Under the pieces are notes generated by a model, which was not told where the DNA came from, did not search any database, and saw only the letters and a program-made list of their open reading frames with translations. Shown in pieces: positions 42,050-48,757 of a stretch of DNA of 64,000 nt (position 1 is the first letter of the stretch; each line of letters begins with the position of its first letter). Origin of the DNA: Gordonia sp. PP30 (GTDB lineage Bacteria > Actinomycetota > Actinomycetes > Mycobacteriales > Mycobacteriaceae); the NCBI RefSeq assembly GCF_023100845.1, contig NZ_CP095864.1, positions 3,968,001 through 4,032,000 on the forward strand, read 5' to 3'. A program made the position numbers and the translations under genes.

Positions 42050-42514
42050 ATGAACGTTCCGTTGATCCTGCGCGACGAGCCCTTCACCGAACCGACCGAG
42101 GTGACGCTGCCCGAGGGCGTGGTCACCGTGAACGAGTTCTCCGAGGCGGTCTCCCTCGCCGACCTGCCGGCCATCTTCGACGCCGGCTACTCCTCGCTCG
42201 CCGAGGCCGGCCCGATCGGGCCGGGCTACGCCCTGTACTCCGGGCCGCCGAGCGGCTGGTTCGACCTGGAGATCGGCTTTCCGGTCGCGGCCGCGCCCGC
42301 CGGCTTCACCGCGGGCACCTTCCCGGCCGGTCGTGCGCTCGCCCTGAGTCACGTCGGCCCCTACGACACCCTCGGCGATTCCTGGGGATCGCTGATGGAG
42401 TCGTTCGCCGCGCGCGACCTGGGTGAGCCCCGGCTGATCGCCGAGGTCTACGCCACCGATCCCTCGGTCACTCCCGCCGCCGACCTCCGGACGGATCTGT
42501 TCGTTCTGTACTGA
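42050..42514 (+). CDS. GyrI-like effector-binding domain protein
   Basis: 154-residue stand-alone GyrI-like (AraC effector-binding) domain. The pattern VEL/ E-A-V-S-L-A-D-L-P-A-I-F, GPPSGWFDLEIGFPV and LSHVGPYDTLGDSWGSLMESF matches the family, which binds small molecules in SOUL/BEN-like folds. No DNA-binding part is attached. Start ATG 42050. The last gene before the integrated element. Function unknown. Confidence 0.82.
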   Translation: MNVPLILRDEPFTEPTEVTLPEGVVTVNEFSEAVSLADLPAIFDAGYSSLAEAGPIGPGYALYSGPPSGWFDLEIGFPVAAAPAGFTAGTFPAGRALALSHVGPYDTLGDSWGSLMESFAARDLGEPRLIAEVYATDPSVTPAADLRTDLFVLY

Positions 42515-42620
42515 GCCGCGAGCGCGGGCAGCACGGCGTGGTAGCGCCGTGGTAGCACGGCACGGTAGCGCGGGTAGCACTGCACTGGCATACCGAAACG
42601 CGGTGACCTGGGCCGATGTG
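42515..42620. other. Chromosomal flank left of attL
   Basis: About 100 bp between the GyrI-like gene and the element. It contains GGTAGC four times (42540, 42551, 42564, 42573). Before integration this DNA would have lain directly upstream of tRNA-Thr's 3' end, so it is the original upstream neighbour of thrE. Confidence 0.5.
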
Positions 42621-42664
42621 GAGCCCCCTGTCGGGTTTGAACCGACGACCTACGCTTTACAAGA
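42621..42664 (+). repeat. attL core: 44-bp exact copy of the tRNA-Thr 3' end
   Basis: Identical to 54601-54644 over 44 bp (reverse complement of the tRNA from the discriminator base through the T-arm, variable loop and anticodon arm). Beyond 42664 it diverges, so this copy is a truncated tRNA. Weak similarity continues outward (GACC-GGGCCGAT before the core on both sides). Confidence 0.93.
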
Positions 42665-42769
42665 ACGGTCCGTGGTGTAGATGACGGTCCACCAGAGTCG
42701 CCTCACTCGCACTGACCTGCATGTATTGCCCAGCGACGCCCGGCCGTGCCCGCTCGTAGTGCACCAAGT

Positions 42770-42791
42770 TGAGGCACCGATGAGGCACCGA
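42770..42791 (+). promoter_or_regulatory. Candidate integrase arm-type sites, left end
   Basis: Two tandem copies of TGAGGCACCGA (42770-42780 and 42781-42791), 11-bp period, about 105 bp inside attL. The same word occurs as a pair near attR (54523-54544). Confidence 0.55.
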
Positions 42792-42818
42792 GCGACCGCC
42801 AGGTGCCATACTCGCCGC

Positions 42819-43067
42819 GTGTATGAGTTCGACTCCTTCTCGGTCCGGACGGCTGTTGCCGACATTCCGGCGATCGAGGCCGAACTCGTCCGGATCGGCT
42901 ACGACGCCAGCACCACGCAGGTCGACGTTGAGGAAGACGTCGCGGACGGCGTGGTCGCCATCGACATTGAGTGCTTCCGCGGAGTTCGTGTTGCCGACGT
43001 GATGCCGAAGCTCCGCGATGGTCTCGCCGCCGTCGGGTACGAAATCGTCGATCCCGCTAGTCGTTGA
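42819..43067 (+). CDS. Small acidic protein of unknown function (element)
   Basis: About 82 residues if GTG at 42819 is used (VYEFDSFSVRTAVADIPAIEAELVRIG ... VGYEIVDPASR). A longer in-frame start at ATG 42780 is possible but would add a low-quality N-terminus. Ferredoxin-like alternation of strands and helices is suggested; no motif recognised. Confidence 0.55.
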   Translation: MYEFDSFSVRTAVADIPAIEAELVRIGYDASTTQVDVEEDVADGVVAIDIECFRGVRVADVMPKLRDGLAAVGYEIVDPASR

Positions 43068-43083
43068 ACTGCCAGCAGGAGGG

Positions 43084-43302
43084 TCACCGGCGACGTCGCT
43101 GCGAAGTCGGCATGAGCGGGGTGCCGCGGAGAATCCAGTCGTTGACGTGCTCGGGCAGGTACTGGTGGCGGTGGCCCGTGCGCGGCAGCTCTTCGAGGGC
43201 GCCGGAGTTCGTCGCAGAGTTGACGTAGTTCCGCGATCGGCGCGTCAGCCGCATCACATCGGGCACGGTCAGGATCTCCAAGACGTCCGTCACGGCGTCC
43301 AC
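43084..43302 (-). CDS. Excisionase-like HTH protein (element, left end)
   Basis: About 72 residues: VLEILTVPDVMRLTRRSRNYV, then ALEELPRTGHRHQYLPEHVNDW. This is the short winged-helix/HTH_17 shape of excisionases and AlpA-like regulators: helix-turn-helix, then a wing with basic residues and a final W-containing helix. GTG starts at 43293 or 43302. Adjacent to attL, suitable for a recombination directionality factor, although a second candidate (52417-52623) begins the main operon. Confidence 0.7.
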   Translation of the reverse strand: MDAVTDVLEILTVPDVMRLTRRSRNYVNSATNSGALEELPRTGHRHQYLPEHVNDWILRGTPLMPTSQRRRR

Positions 43303-43468
43303 GGTATTCCGACGTCCCCGCCCGAACAACCGAACGCTTGAGGCCGTGACCAGCAAAAACGCACACCTTGCCGATGGTGTCCTCGTTTCCCTTTGGAGGA
43401 CGAGGCGCCCGGCGGTATGCCGAAATGGCGGCCAGCGCAGGCGGGAACGGGCGGGATACGATGGAGCC

Positions 43469-43855
43469 GTGCAGCCACGAGTAATCACCGTTGAGGCGCC
43501 GCGCGACGAAGTCGCCGCGGTCGATTCGGTCGTGCGTGCCGCCATTCCTTCCGACGCGTGGACGATCACCGAGCCCTGGACCGATGACCTTGGCGAACAG
43601 GTCATCGTCGATGTGCGCTCCTCGCTTTCGTCTCAGGACGCGGATCGTCTCGAGTTCGTCGTCGATGTTGCCCCAGTCGAGGTCTGCCTCGACCCGAGCT
43701 TCTGCCCATGGAGCCGTCACGCTGCTGACCGATCAGAGAGGGCCCGGCCCACGGCCAGCAGCTACGAACGTGCTTTAGGACAGGATAGACGGGGCCTGAG
43801 ACAGGTCCGATCAGACCGAACAGCCACGAATCTGACGCGGGCTGCCTACGTTTAG
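43469..43855 (+). CDS. Unknown protein (element)
   Basis: 128 residues from GTG 43469: PRVITVEAPRDEVAAVDSVV, then an acidic middle (DLGEQVIVDVRSSLSSQDAD) and a basic C-terminal tail (RARPTASSYERALGQDRRG). Shares the VDVR/VDV strand pattern with the 42819 product; no family recognised. Base composition is less GC-rich in its tail than chromosomal neighbours. Confidence 0.5.
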   Translation: MQPRVITVEAPRDEVAAVDSVVRAAIPSDAWTITEPWTDDLGEQVIVDVRSSLSSQDADRLEFVVDVAPVEVCLDPSFCPWSRHAADRSERARPTASSYERALGQDRRGLRQVRSDRTATNLTRAAYV

Positions 43856-43858
43856 GCG

Positions 43859-44035
43859 ATGGAACCTCATTGCCCTGCGTGCGACAACGTACTGACCAGG
43901 AGGCCGCCCGGATATGGTCCCGGCGAGCAGTTGGACCATTGGGAGTGCTTCACGTCGAAGTGCGAGTACAAGTACCACCCTGCCGGCTACCTGGCAGCCC
44001 ACCCTGACGCCGTGCCGGTCTGGCGGTCACGATGA
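43859..44035 (+). CDS. 58-aa zinc-ribbon-like protein (element)
   Basis: MEPHCPACDNVLTRRPPGYG, then HWECFTSKCEYKYHPAGYLA; C-x2-C and C-x4-C form a small zinc ribbon. ATG 43859, and its stop overlaps the next ATG (ATGA at 44032-44035). Too short for routine gene-callers but the overlap and Cys spacing support it. Confidence 0.6.
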   Translation: MEPHCPACDNVLTRRPPGYGPGEQLDHWECFTSKCEYKYHPAGYLAAHPDAVPVWRSR

Positions 44036-44172
44036 CGGAGTACACAGCCGAGGAACTCCGCCGCGCCGCTGATGTGCTGGAGGAATACAACCGGCGCCAC
44101 GGAAGTCAGACCGAAGACCAGCCCACTCGCGCATCTACCTTGCGGAACGAGGCGGCCAGGGTGGGAGGGTGA
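44032..44172 (+). CDS. 46-aa helical protein (element)
   Basis: MTEYTAEELRRAADVLEEYN, then RRHGSQTEDQPTRASTLRNE; charged amphipathic helices. Coupled to the zinc-ribbon gene by a 4-nt overlap. Function unknown. Confidence 0.5.
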   Translation: MTEYTAEELRRAADVLEEYNRRHGSQTEDQPTRASTLRNEAARVGG

Positions 44173-44189
44173 CCGCCGAGGTCTGATGA

Positions 44190-44258
44190 ATGTAGGACCC
44201 CCGCCTCTGCGTTCTGACGGCCCATTATTTCGGGGCTTGCGGAGGATTGGGTCCTACA
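44190..44258. repeat. 10-bp inverted repeat by the serine recombinase gene
   Basis: TGTAGGACCC (44190-44199) and GGGTCCTACA (44249-44258) are perfect inverted repeats around a partly symmetric 49-bp core. It lies about 80 bp past the recombinase stop codon: either a terminator or a crossover/res-type site for the enzyme. Confidence 0.5.
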
Positions 44259-44335
44259 CGGTTCAGCGTACCCCGACCCGACTGCGGACTTGTCTGACCA
44301 GCCTTTTCCACGACGCCGCGGAGAAGATCAAGGTC

Positions 44336-45070
44336 TCAGCCGAACAGCTTGGCGGCGATGGCCTGCCCACGCTGGGAGTCCATGGCGCGCTGGACCTGCG
44401 GGGCATGCCACTGCTCTTTGCCGGCGCCGGTGCGGATGCCGTCGGCCATGAGTCCCTGCGCGATGGCGCGGAGGGACTGGCCCTGCGATGCCTCGGTGAT
44501 GATCCTGGTGAGCACGTCGTCGTCCAGTTCGGTGGGGCGACCGAGCTGGACACCGGCCGCTTTGCGGGTGGCGAGCGCTTCCCGGGTGCGCTGGGAGATC
44601 AGGCCGCGTTCCAGTTCGGCGAAGGTCATCGCCATGTGCGCGGCGGCCCGGCCCTGCGGGCTGCTGGTGTCGACGGCCATGTCGACGGTGACCAGCTGCC
44701 AGCCCTCGCGGGCCGATCGGTCGAGTAGCGCTGCCGCGTCGCTCATCGAGCGCGAGACGCGGTCGAGCTTGGCGGCGACCAGGATCGCGGCCTCCCGGTT
44801 GGCGAGCACGTCGAGCGCGGCGGCGAGGGCGGGCCGCTTCGAGGGCGCGAGACCGCCGGAGAGTCCTTCGTCGACGTGCCAGCCGGTGATGGTCCAGCCC
44901 TGCCGGTCGGCCTCGGCGACGATCGCGGCGCGCTGCGCGGCGAGGCCGGCGCCGGACTCGGCTTGCTCGTCGGTGGAGACGCGGAGGTAAGCGAGGACGG
45001 TGCCCGCGGGCGCGCTGGTGCTGACGCGGCGGCGACGGCCGGGGATTTGGACCGGGGCGGTGTTGCTCAT
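44336..45070 (-). CDS. Serine recombinase (resolvase/invertase family)
   Basis: 244 residues. Catalytic domain with Ser32 in AYLRVSTDEQ, the helix QRAAIVAEADRQGW, and LDRVSRS containing an active-site Arg; the E-helix region FAELERGLISQRTREAL; a C-terminal HTH (QSLRAIAQGLMADGI). Size is that of a small resolvase/invertase, not a large serine integrase. Could resolve multimers during element replication or invert a segment. ATG at 45068-45070; a palindromic operator lies 17 nt upstream. Confidence 0.92.
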   Translation of the reverse strand: MSNTAPVQIPGRRRRVSTSAPAGTVLAYLRVSTDEQAESGAGLAAQRAAIVAEADRQGWTITGWHVDEGLSGGLAPSKRPALAAALDVLANREAAILVAAKLDRVSRSMSDAAALLDRSAREGWQLVTVDMAVDTSSPQGRAAAHMAMTFAELERGLISQRTREALATRKAAGVQLGRPTELDDDVLTRIITEASQGQSLRAIAQGLMADGIRTGAGKEQWHAPQVQRAMDSQRGQAIAAKLFG

Positions 45071-45086
45071 GTCTCCACTGTAACAC

Positions 45087-45104
45087 TAACGGTCATCACC
45101 GTTA
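45087..45104. promoter_or_regulatory. Palindromic operator before the serine recombinase
   Basis: TAACGGT-CATC-ACCGTTA, perfect 7-bp arms, nested in GTAAC...GTTAC. It lies 17 nt before the recombinase ATG, so binding would repress or autoregulate it. Confidence 0.6.
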
Positions 45105-45180
45105 CAACTATTGCGGCGACTGGCCACAGCGACCGCGGCAACCAGGCCGCCGGCCAGACGCTACGGCCTGATGCCGACGA

Positions 45181-45214
45181 AGGCCGGGCACACGGTGAGG
45201 TGTGTGCCCGGCCT
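45181..45214 (-). terminator. Terminator of the element's main minus-strand operon
   Basis: Perfect 13-bp inverted repeat AGGCCGGGCACAC / GTGTGCCCGGCCT with an 8-nt loop, about 65 nt past the last operon gene. A 12-bp perfect palindrome GCTGGCGCCAGC follows at 45222-45233. Confidence 0.75.
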
Positions 45215-45279
45215 CCTATTTGCTGGCGCCAGCAAGAAGGTCCGGCGGTACCGTCACTGGCTGGTGTCGGTGTGACAGC

Positions 45280-45489
45280 TCAACCGACGACGGCGCGGAG
45301 TGCGATCACCGCGCCGTCGAGAGCGGCCCGCTGCGCCGCGGTCGCGTCGATCTCCCCCGCGTCGATCACCGAGCGGAGCCGGTCGAGGCGGTCAGCCACC
45401 TCGGCCGCGAGCGTCAGGCGCTCGGCCGGGGTGCCGGTGAACACGTCGGCCAGTGCGTCGAGGGGATCGTCGATCATGGGGTTCATCAT
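45280..45489 (-). CDS. Small protein of unknown function (element, last gene of operon)
   Basis: 69 residues: MMNPMIDDPLDALADVFTG, then LTLAAEVADRLDRLRSVIDA and a helical end. ATG 45487-45489 overlaps the preceding gene's TGA (ATGA). Helical, acidic, no motif. Confidence 0.6.
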   Translation of the reverse strand: MMNPMIDDPLDALADVFTGTPAERLTLAAEVADRLDRLRSVIDAGEIDATAAQRAALDGAVIALRAVVG

Positions 45490-45662
45490 GCCGTCCAGAG
45501 TTGCCACGGGCCGCGGTCATGCATGCTGCCGAGTCCGATCGAGCGCCGATGCATGTAGTGCTCGGTGCCAGCAGCGGTGAGGACCGCGGCGAGTGCTTCG
45601 ACGGCGTCCTGATCGCCGATCAGGTGATGGGTGCCGTAGGAGATCCGGTATTCCCAGTCCAT
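45486..45662 (-). CDS. 58-aa protein of unknown function (element)
   Basis: MDWEYRISYGTHHLIGDQDA ... SMHDRGPWQLWTA. The beginning looks like a beta-hairpin. ATG 45660-45662 lies 2 nt after the previous gene; its TGA overlaps the next start. Conserved spacing in the operon is the main support. Confidence 0.6.
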   Translation of the reverse strand: MDWEYRISYGTHHLIGDQDAVEALAAVLTAAGTEHYMHRRSIGLGSMHDRGPWQLWTA

Positions 45663-45664
45663 GG

Positions 45665-46522
45665 TCAGAGTCCTTCCGTGAGGTAGGCCGGGCGCGGGTC
45701 GACCAGCCTGGTCGAGGTCGTCGAGGTGCCGGCGCGGGCCCGGTCGAGAGCGGCGACAGCAGCCGGGCCGCCGGGGAGTGCGTCACCGACGGCGAGGAGA
45801 TCGACGACGGCGTCGAGGAGCCGCGGGTGGACACCACCAACGGGGAGGAGCTGGCCGGTCTCGTCCCAGTACCGGCCGCCCGCGACGAAGCTGGTGAGCA
45901 TGTCGTGGAGGTTGCGGCCGACAGCGTCCATCGAATCATCGGCGCCGGTGACGATGGTGTGTGTCGGCTCGAACGTTCCCCATGTCTCCCAGCTGGCGCC
46001 GTTCCAGGCCATCAGCTGGCCGGAGCAGTAGATGAGGGCGCGGCCGTCGCACACGTAGGCGTGTTCGCGGGCGAAGACCTGCGCGAGCCCGGTCACGTCC
46101 CACGGTTCGGGCAGCGCGTCTTCCCGTCCGCGGCGCGCCCACGACGACGGCGGGGCGAGCGGCCCGTCTGCGGCCGGCGCCGGATCGGCGGGCCGCCGGT
46201 ACATCGTGGTGATGGTGTCGCGGGCCGCGGCTTCGAGGACGTCGAGGCGGCCGAACGGGTGCGTGGTGTCCCAGCCCTGCCCGCGGGCGAACTCGGCCAG
46301 CAGGTGACGGAACTCGCGCTTGTCGACGGGCACGTACCGGTCGTAGTGGTCGCGGCGCACGACGTCGGTGCCGTCACCGTAAAGGCCGGCGGTCCGGGCG
46401 AAGGCGCCCGCGAGCTCGTACGCCGAGAACCGGGGCGGCGCCTCGGCCTCAGCGGCGGCGCGGGCCGCGCACTCCGGGCACGGCTCGGTGGTGGGCGCCT
46501 TCGTGGCGCGGGTGAGTTTCAT
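45665..46522 (-). CDS. Unknown 285-aa protein (element)
   Basis: N-terminal CPEC pair (TEPCPECAARAAAEAEAP), a long Ala-rich linker, and several conserved-looking Trp/Tyr-rich stretches (FARGQGWDTTHPFGRLDVLE; ALIYCSGQLMAWNGASWETWG). It is one of the larger operon genes. No enzyme motif recognised. ATG overlaps the upstream gene by ATGA. Confidence 0.65.
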   Translation of the reverse strand: MKLTRATKAPTTEPCPECAARAAAEAEAPPRFSAYELAGAFARTAGLYGDGTDVVRRDHYDRYVPVDKREFRHLLAEFARGQGWDTTHPFGRLDVLEAAARDTITTMYRRPADPAPAADGPLAPPSSWARRGREDALPEPWDVTGLAQVFAREHAYVCDGRALIYCSGQLMAWNGASWETWGTFEPTHTIVTGADDSMDAVGRNLHDMLTSFVAGGRYWDETGQLLPVGGVHPRLLDAVVDLLAVGDALPGGPAAVAALDRARAGTSTTSTRLVDPRPAYLTEGL

Positions 46523-46863
46523 CGGAGCGTCTCCTTCTTGTTGAGGCTGGGGCGGCGGCGGGCCGGGTCGATACGGACTCGGCCCGGGTCGATACGGCGA
46601 GCGGCCGCGGTGATCGGGTCATCGTCGGCCGGCAGCGCGGCGACGGCGGCGCCGATGAACTCGGGCAACGCCAGCGCGAGCGCGTCCTTGGGCAGTTGGT
46701 CGAGGACGCCGCCGAAGATCCGGGGCAGCACCGCGGGGTATGCCTGGTCGCCGACGGTCTCCCGGACCTTGGTCAGGACGTTGTGGACAGCGGAGCGGTT
46801 ACCAGTCGCGGTCAGTTCGGCGACGGCAGCAGCAGCGACCTTGTCGAGGTCGTAGTCGGTCAT
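46519..46863 (-). CDS. Unknown 114-aa protein (element)
   Basis: Helical, Ala/Leu-rich: DLDKVAAAAVAELTATGNRS, FGGVLDQLPKDALALALPEF, with a basic tail (RRIDPGRVRIDPARRRPSLN). The tail may bind nucleic acid. ATGA overlaps at both ends. Confidence 0.65.
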   Translation of the reverse strand: MTDYDLDKVAAAAVAELTATGNRSAVHNVLTKVRETVGDQAYPAVLPRIFGGVLDQLPKDALALALPEFIGAAVAALPADDDPITAAARRIDPGRVRIDPARRRPSLNKKETLR

Positions 46864-47249
46864 CGTGGAAGTTCCTTTCTTCGTGGTGTCACAGATGGGT
46901 GTGTCAGTGCCAGGACTGGGGCGCGCGAGTAGCGGGGCCGGTGCTGTCCGGTGGCCGGGCCGGTGATCGCCAACTCGCCGGAGGCGATCAGCTCGTCAAG
47001 GACCTCATCGGCGACGTCGTGCGCCGACACCAGGCCGCCGTACCGGTAGCAGCTGCACGCCTGCCGGAGCGCACCGCGAGTCGCCGGGTTGCGCGCCTTG
47101 GCCAGGATCGAACGGCGAGCGGTGTCGAGTGCTCGCGCTCGGGGCGGCATCGCCTGTCGCGCCTTGCGGCGCGCAGTCAGCCGGGCTTGCTCGGCGTCGA
47201 GCGCAGCGCGGAGCAACTGGACGTCAGCGCTGGACAGGTGAGGGCTCAT
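46860..47249 (-). CDS. Unknown 129-aa basic protein (element)
   Basis: MSPHLSSADVQLLRAALDAE, then a basic helix (RLTARRKARQAMPPRARALD) and CSCYRYGGLVSAHDVADEVL near the C-terminal third. The ATG at 47247-47249 overlaps the stop of the gene before it; an ATG 9 nt upstream is less consistent with the 4-nt overlap pattern. Confidence 0.62.
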   Translation of the reverse strand: MSPHLSSADVQLLRAALDAEQARLTARRKARQAMPPRARALDTARRSILAKARNPATRGALRQACSCYRYGGLVSAHDVADEVLDELIASGELAITGPATGQHRPRYSRAPVLALTHPSVTPRRKELPR

Positions 47250-47632
47250 CGTTGCCATCCCAGAGTCTCGGCGTCGACGGGCTCACCACATATCGCCGCT
47301 GGTGGGACGCATGTACAGGTCGGGCAGTCTCGCGCATGCGCGTACGCGCGCGCGAGTGTCGCCGACTCACCCGATTCACCGGCACTTACCTGTGTCTGGT
47401 CGAGTCGTCGTACCCAGTCGCGCGGGGTTTCTTCGAGGATCGGGCCGGCGCCGGTGGCGAGTCCTTTGCGGCGGAGCGCTGCGGCGGCGCGTTCCACCGA
47501 GTCACGCCTGTTCGATCCGTCTTCGTAGTACGCGCCCAAGTGCAGGGCGATCCGGTCGCGCGGGTGTTCGGGATCGGGGCGGCGGAGTTCGGCGAGCAGA
47601 AGCCGCTGTATCCGGCCGGGGCCGCGGCTCAT
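47246..47632 (-). CDS. Winged-helix-like protein (element)
   Basis: 128 residues. RIQRLLLAELRRPDPEHPRD and DSVERAAAALRRKGLATGAG look like helices of a winged HTH, and the tail has a CPTC motif (HARDCPTCTCVPPAA). ATG 47630-47632 overlaps the upstream stop (ATGA). Possibly a DNA-binding regulator of the element. Confidence 0.6.
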   Translation of the reverse strand: MSRGPGRIQRLLLAELRRPDPEHPRDRIALHLGAYYEDGSNRRDSVERAAAALRRKGLATGAGPILEETPRDWVRRLDQTQVSAGESGESATLARAYAHARDCPTCTCVPPAAICGEPVDAETLGWQR

Positions 47633-48291
47633 GGTCGCTGCCCTTTTTGGGTTGGAACGTTGCAGGGCAGGGCGTGCGCGAGGTGCCCGGTGGCGGGGTG
47701 CCTGCGGAGGTCGAGGAGCCCTCGGCGGGTCAGGCGCCGGAGTGCGGCGGCTGCGGTGTCCTCGGTGACGGCGGCAGTGCGGGCGATGGTCTCGGCGGAT
47801 ACGGCGGCGGGCCGGTCTTCGACCTCGGCAAGGACGACGGCGAGGCAGCAGCGCAGTTGCACGGCGGTCAGGTCGGGTACGCCTTCGAGGTGGTGGAGCC
47901 AGGCGGCCAGCGCTTCCCGGCGCCGGGAGGTGGAGAGGGTCGCATTCCGAATGCGACCCTCGGCGCATTTGGTCTCGATGGTCTCCGAGAGCAATTGGGC
48001 GGCCGGGCTGGTGGTGTTGTTGCCCGGATCCGGGATCGGAGCAAGATCGGCGAGCGCCGCGTCGACCGCACCGCGCAGCTGGGCGAGACGGGGCGGCTCG
48101 GGCTCACCGCGGACAGCGGCCAGGCCGGCGCCGGTCGGGTCGGCAGTGACGACGCGGGCCCATAGGCCGGTGCGGTCGGGGTCGAGGGCGTCGATGACGC
48201 GGCTGTCGTCGAGGGCGATGCGGACCAGCAGGAGCCGGGCGGCGATGACGTCGGCGTCGGCCGGGACGTCGCTGGTGGGGATCGGGGTCAT
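47629..48291 (-). CDS. Winged-helix DNA-binding protein (element)
   Basis: 220 residues. The C-terminal half contains a MarR-like winged helix: LRCCLAVVLAEVEDRPAAVS, AAVTEDTAAAALRRLTRRGL, LDLRRHPATGHLAH. N-terminal half is helical. GAGGAGCACC before the ATG 48289-48291 supports this start over an upstream ATG at 48324. May regulate the element or assist replication. Confidence 0.68.
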   Translation of the reverse strand: MTPIPTSDVPADADVIAARLLLVRIALDDSRVIDALDPDRTGLWARVVTADPTGAGLAAVRGEPEPPRLAQLRGAVDAALADLAPIPDPGNNTTSPAAQLLSETIETKCAEGRIRNATLSTSRRREALAAWLHHLEGVPDLTAVQLRCCLAVVLAEVEDRPAAVSAETIARTAAVTEDTAAAALRRLTRRGLLDLRRHPATGHLAHALPCNVPTQKGQRP

Positions 48292-48331
48292 GGTGCTCCT
48301 CGGCTTATTGGTGGCGATGTTCATTAGGTCG

Positions 48332-48757
48332 TTACGGACGTTCTGCCGGTCCGCGGGCGAGTGGATAACTGCGGTCGGTCGGTAGGGCCGGAGGCGTGCG
48401 TTCAGCGCCGGGAATCAGGGGCGCGATGGCATTCGTGTCCGGGGCATTGCGGTGCGGCCGGGTGACGACCCGGCCGGCCATCACGGCGCCGATCGGGCGG
48501 CGCGAGGGAACCATGCCGTCGAGCCAGGCGGCACAGGCGTCCAGGGCCGGGCAGATGCGGCAGACCGCGAGTGCTCGGGTACGGCGCTGCGCGTCCGTCT
48601 GGTCGAGTTGGGCGCGGCGCGTCCCACCGAGTCGGCCGGCGGGCCGTTCGGTGGCGTCGAACAGGTCACCGCGGCCACGGCAGGCTGCGCCGGGCAGGCC
48701 GGGGTGGTGGTCGAGGATCGCGGCCATCAGCGCGACCGGACCCGCGTCGGCGCTCAT
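48332..48757 (-). CDS. WhiB-like iron-sulfur protein (element)
   Basis: 141 residues. Four cysteines in WhiB spacing: C in GAACRGRGDLFDA, C-x2-C in AVCRICPALDAC and the last Cys in the same segment (C...C-x2-C-x5-C), followed by AAWLDGMVPSRRPIGAVMAG, the place of the WhiB tryptophan/glycine turn. WhiB proteins bind 4Fe-4S clusters and act with sigma factor. The element copy may act on the host or resident phage. TGATG overlap (1 nt) with the rep gene. Confidence 0.82.
   Translation of the reverse strand: MSADAGPVALMAAILDHHPGLPGAACRGRGDLFDATERPAGRLGGTRRAQLDQTDAQRRTRALAVCRICPALDACAAWLDGMVPSRRPIGAVMAGRVVTRPHRNAPDTNAIAPLIPGAERTPPALPTDRSYPLARGPAERP

Noticed and set aside
42540..42578. GGTAGC repeats as a regulatory array before attL
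   Set aside because: Spacing is irregular (11, 13 and 9 bp) and the word is short and GC-rich; chance occurrence is likely.
42621..42664. Second tRNA-Thr gene
   Set aside because: Only the 3' part is present; the D-arm and acceptor 5' strand are missing, as expected for an att duplicate.
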